From: Bacillota bacterium
Lineage (GTDB): Bacteria > Bacillota > Sulfobacillia > Symbiobacteriales > Symbiobacteriaceae
DNA: 5,106 nucleotides
NCBI GenBank assembly: GCA_028287415.1
Contig: JAQBPS010000784.1
Coordinates: 1 to 5,106 of the forward strand
Direction of reading: 5' to 3'
The notes beneath the pieces are model-generated. The model had not been told where the DNA came from and made no database searches. It was given only the letters and a program-made list of their open reading frames with translations. Positions 4,833 to 5,106 of this stretch are shown here, piece by piece; within the stretch, counting starts at the first letter, position 1, and each line of letters opens with the position of its first letter. The translations under genes were made by a program, and so were the position numbers.

Positions 4833-5106
4833 CTATGATGAAACTGCGTCTGATCCAGTCGGAAAGCGGCCAGGGCGAGTGCGTGCACGCCGGCGGCCCA
4901 GTGCGCGAGATCGGCCCACTCCTCGGGACAGCGGCTGCGCTCGGCCCGACAGGCAATGAAGAACATACCCGCCGGTGCGATGGTGTCCTGCTGATTCGTG
5001 TCGTGGCCGGCGCCGCTCACCAGGCGCAATCGCCTCAAGGCCCAGCACCAGCTCGGCCGCGGCCGCCAGCGCGTCACGGCGCAGGTCCATGGGTGCGGTG
5101 CCGGCG
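4833..5106 (-). pseudogene. Decayed M20-family hydantoinase/carbamoylase (amidase) remnant
   Basis: Two pieces of one protein family lie in different frames. From the window edge, frame 5105-5025 encodes AGTAPMDLRRDALAAAAELV and on to LEAIA, matching the AGTTPM..RRDAL segment of Zn-dependent N-carbamoyl-amino-acid and allantoate amidohydrolases. From about 5023 a different frame gives LVSGAGHD, then IAPAGMFFIACR and AAGVHALALAAFRLD, the C-terminal end of the same family. In intact members roughly 110-130 residues separate these pieces; here almost none do, so an internal deletion with a frameshift is inferred, near 5024. The conserved S-H-x-P-x-E segment reads SRCPEE, losing its His. The downstream piece has no stop before the M20D start and is in frame with it, while the other frame stops at TAG 4835-4833. 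The start lies outside the window. Intact enzymes release the amino acid from N-carbamoyl derivatives, so this could once have complemented the M20D enzyme. Confidence 0.75.

Overview
The window is a GC-rich bacterial fragment with strong AGGAGG-type ribosome-binding sites, several GTG/TTG starts and compact gene spacing. A bacilliredoxin of the YtxJ/BrxC family (part of bacillithiol redox biology) and a typical Gram-positive lipoprotein signal suggest a GC-rich member of the Bacillota. A Symbiobacterium-like lineage is possible, but nothing here fixes the genus.

Layout. 1-126 (+) is the last 41 codons of an unrecognised protein. 127-348 is a convergent intergenic region packed with inverted repeats, including a 12-bp hairpin and an 11-bp outer stem enclosing two inner hairpins. 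349-696 (-) is a small thioredoxin-fold gene. It matches YtxJ/BrxC along its whole length, but the catalytic cysteine codon is an in-frame TGA followed by a SECIS-like hairpin, so I annotate it as a probable selenocysteine-containing bacilliredoxin. This is the main discovery in the window; a conventional ORF caller would miss or truncate it. 697-899 is the divergent regulatory region, with an ATGT-N8-ACAT palindrome. 900-1331 (+) is a small lipoprotein of unknown function, ended by a hairpin terminator at 1365-1402.

1410-5106 (-) is one tightly spaced minus-strand cluster. In transcription order it holds a decayed M20-family hydantoinase/carbamoylase remnant running off the window (5106 to about 4833), an apparently intact M20D N-acyl-amino-acid amidohydrolase (4816-3647), a membrane-anchored PIG-L-type deacetylase with an extra C-terminal beta-rich region (3623-2049), and a GNAT acetyltransferase (2042-1410). 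The gaps are 23 nt and 6 nt, so co-transcription is likely. The shared theme is removal and addition of N-acyl groups, but the substrates cannot be read from the sequence.

The selenoprotein and lipoprotein are divergently transcribed. No RNA genes, CRISPR arrays or insertion sequences were seen.
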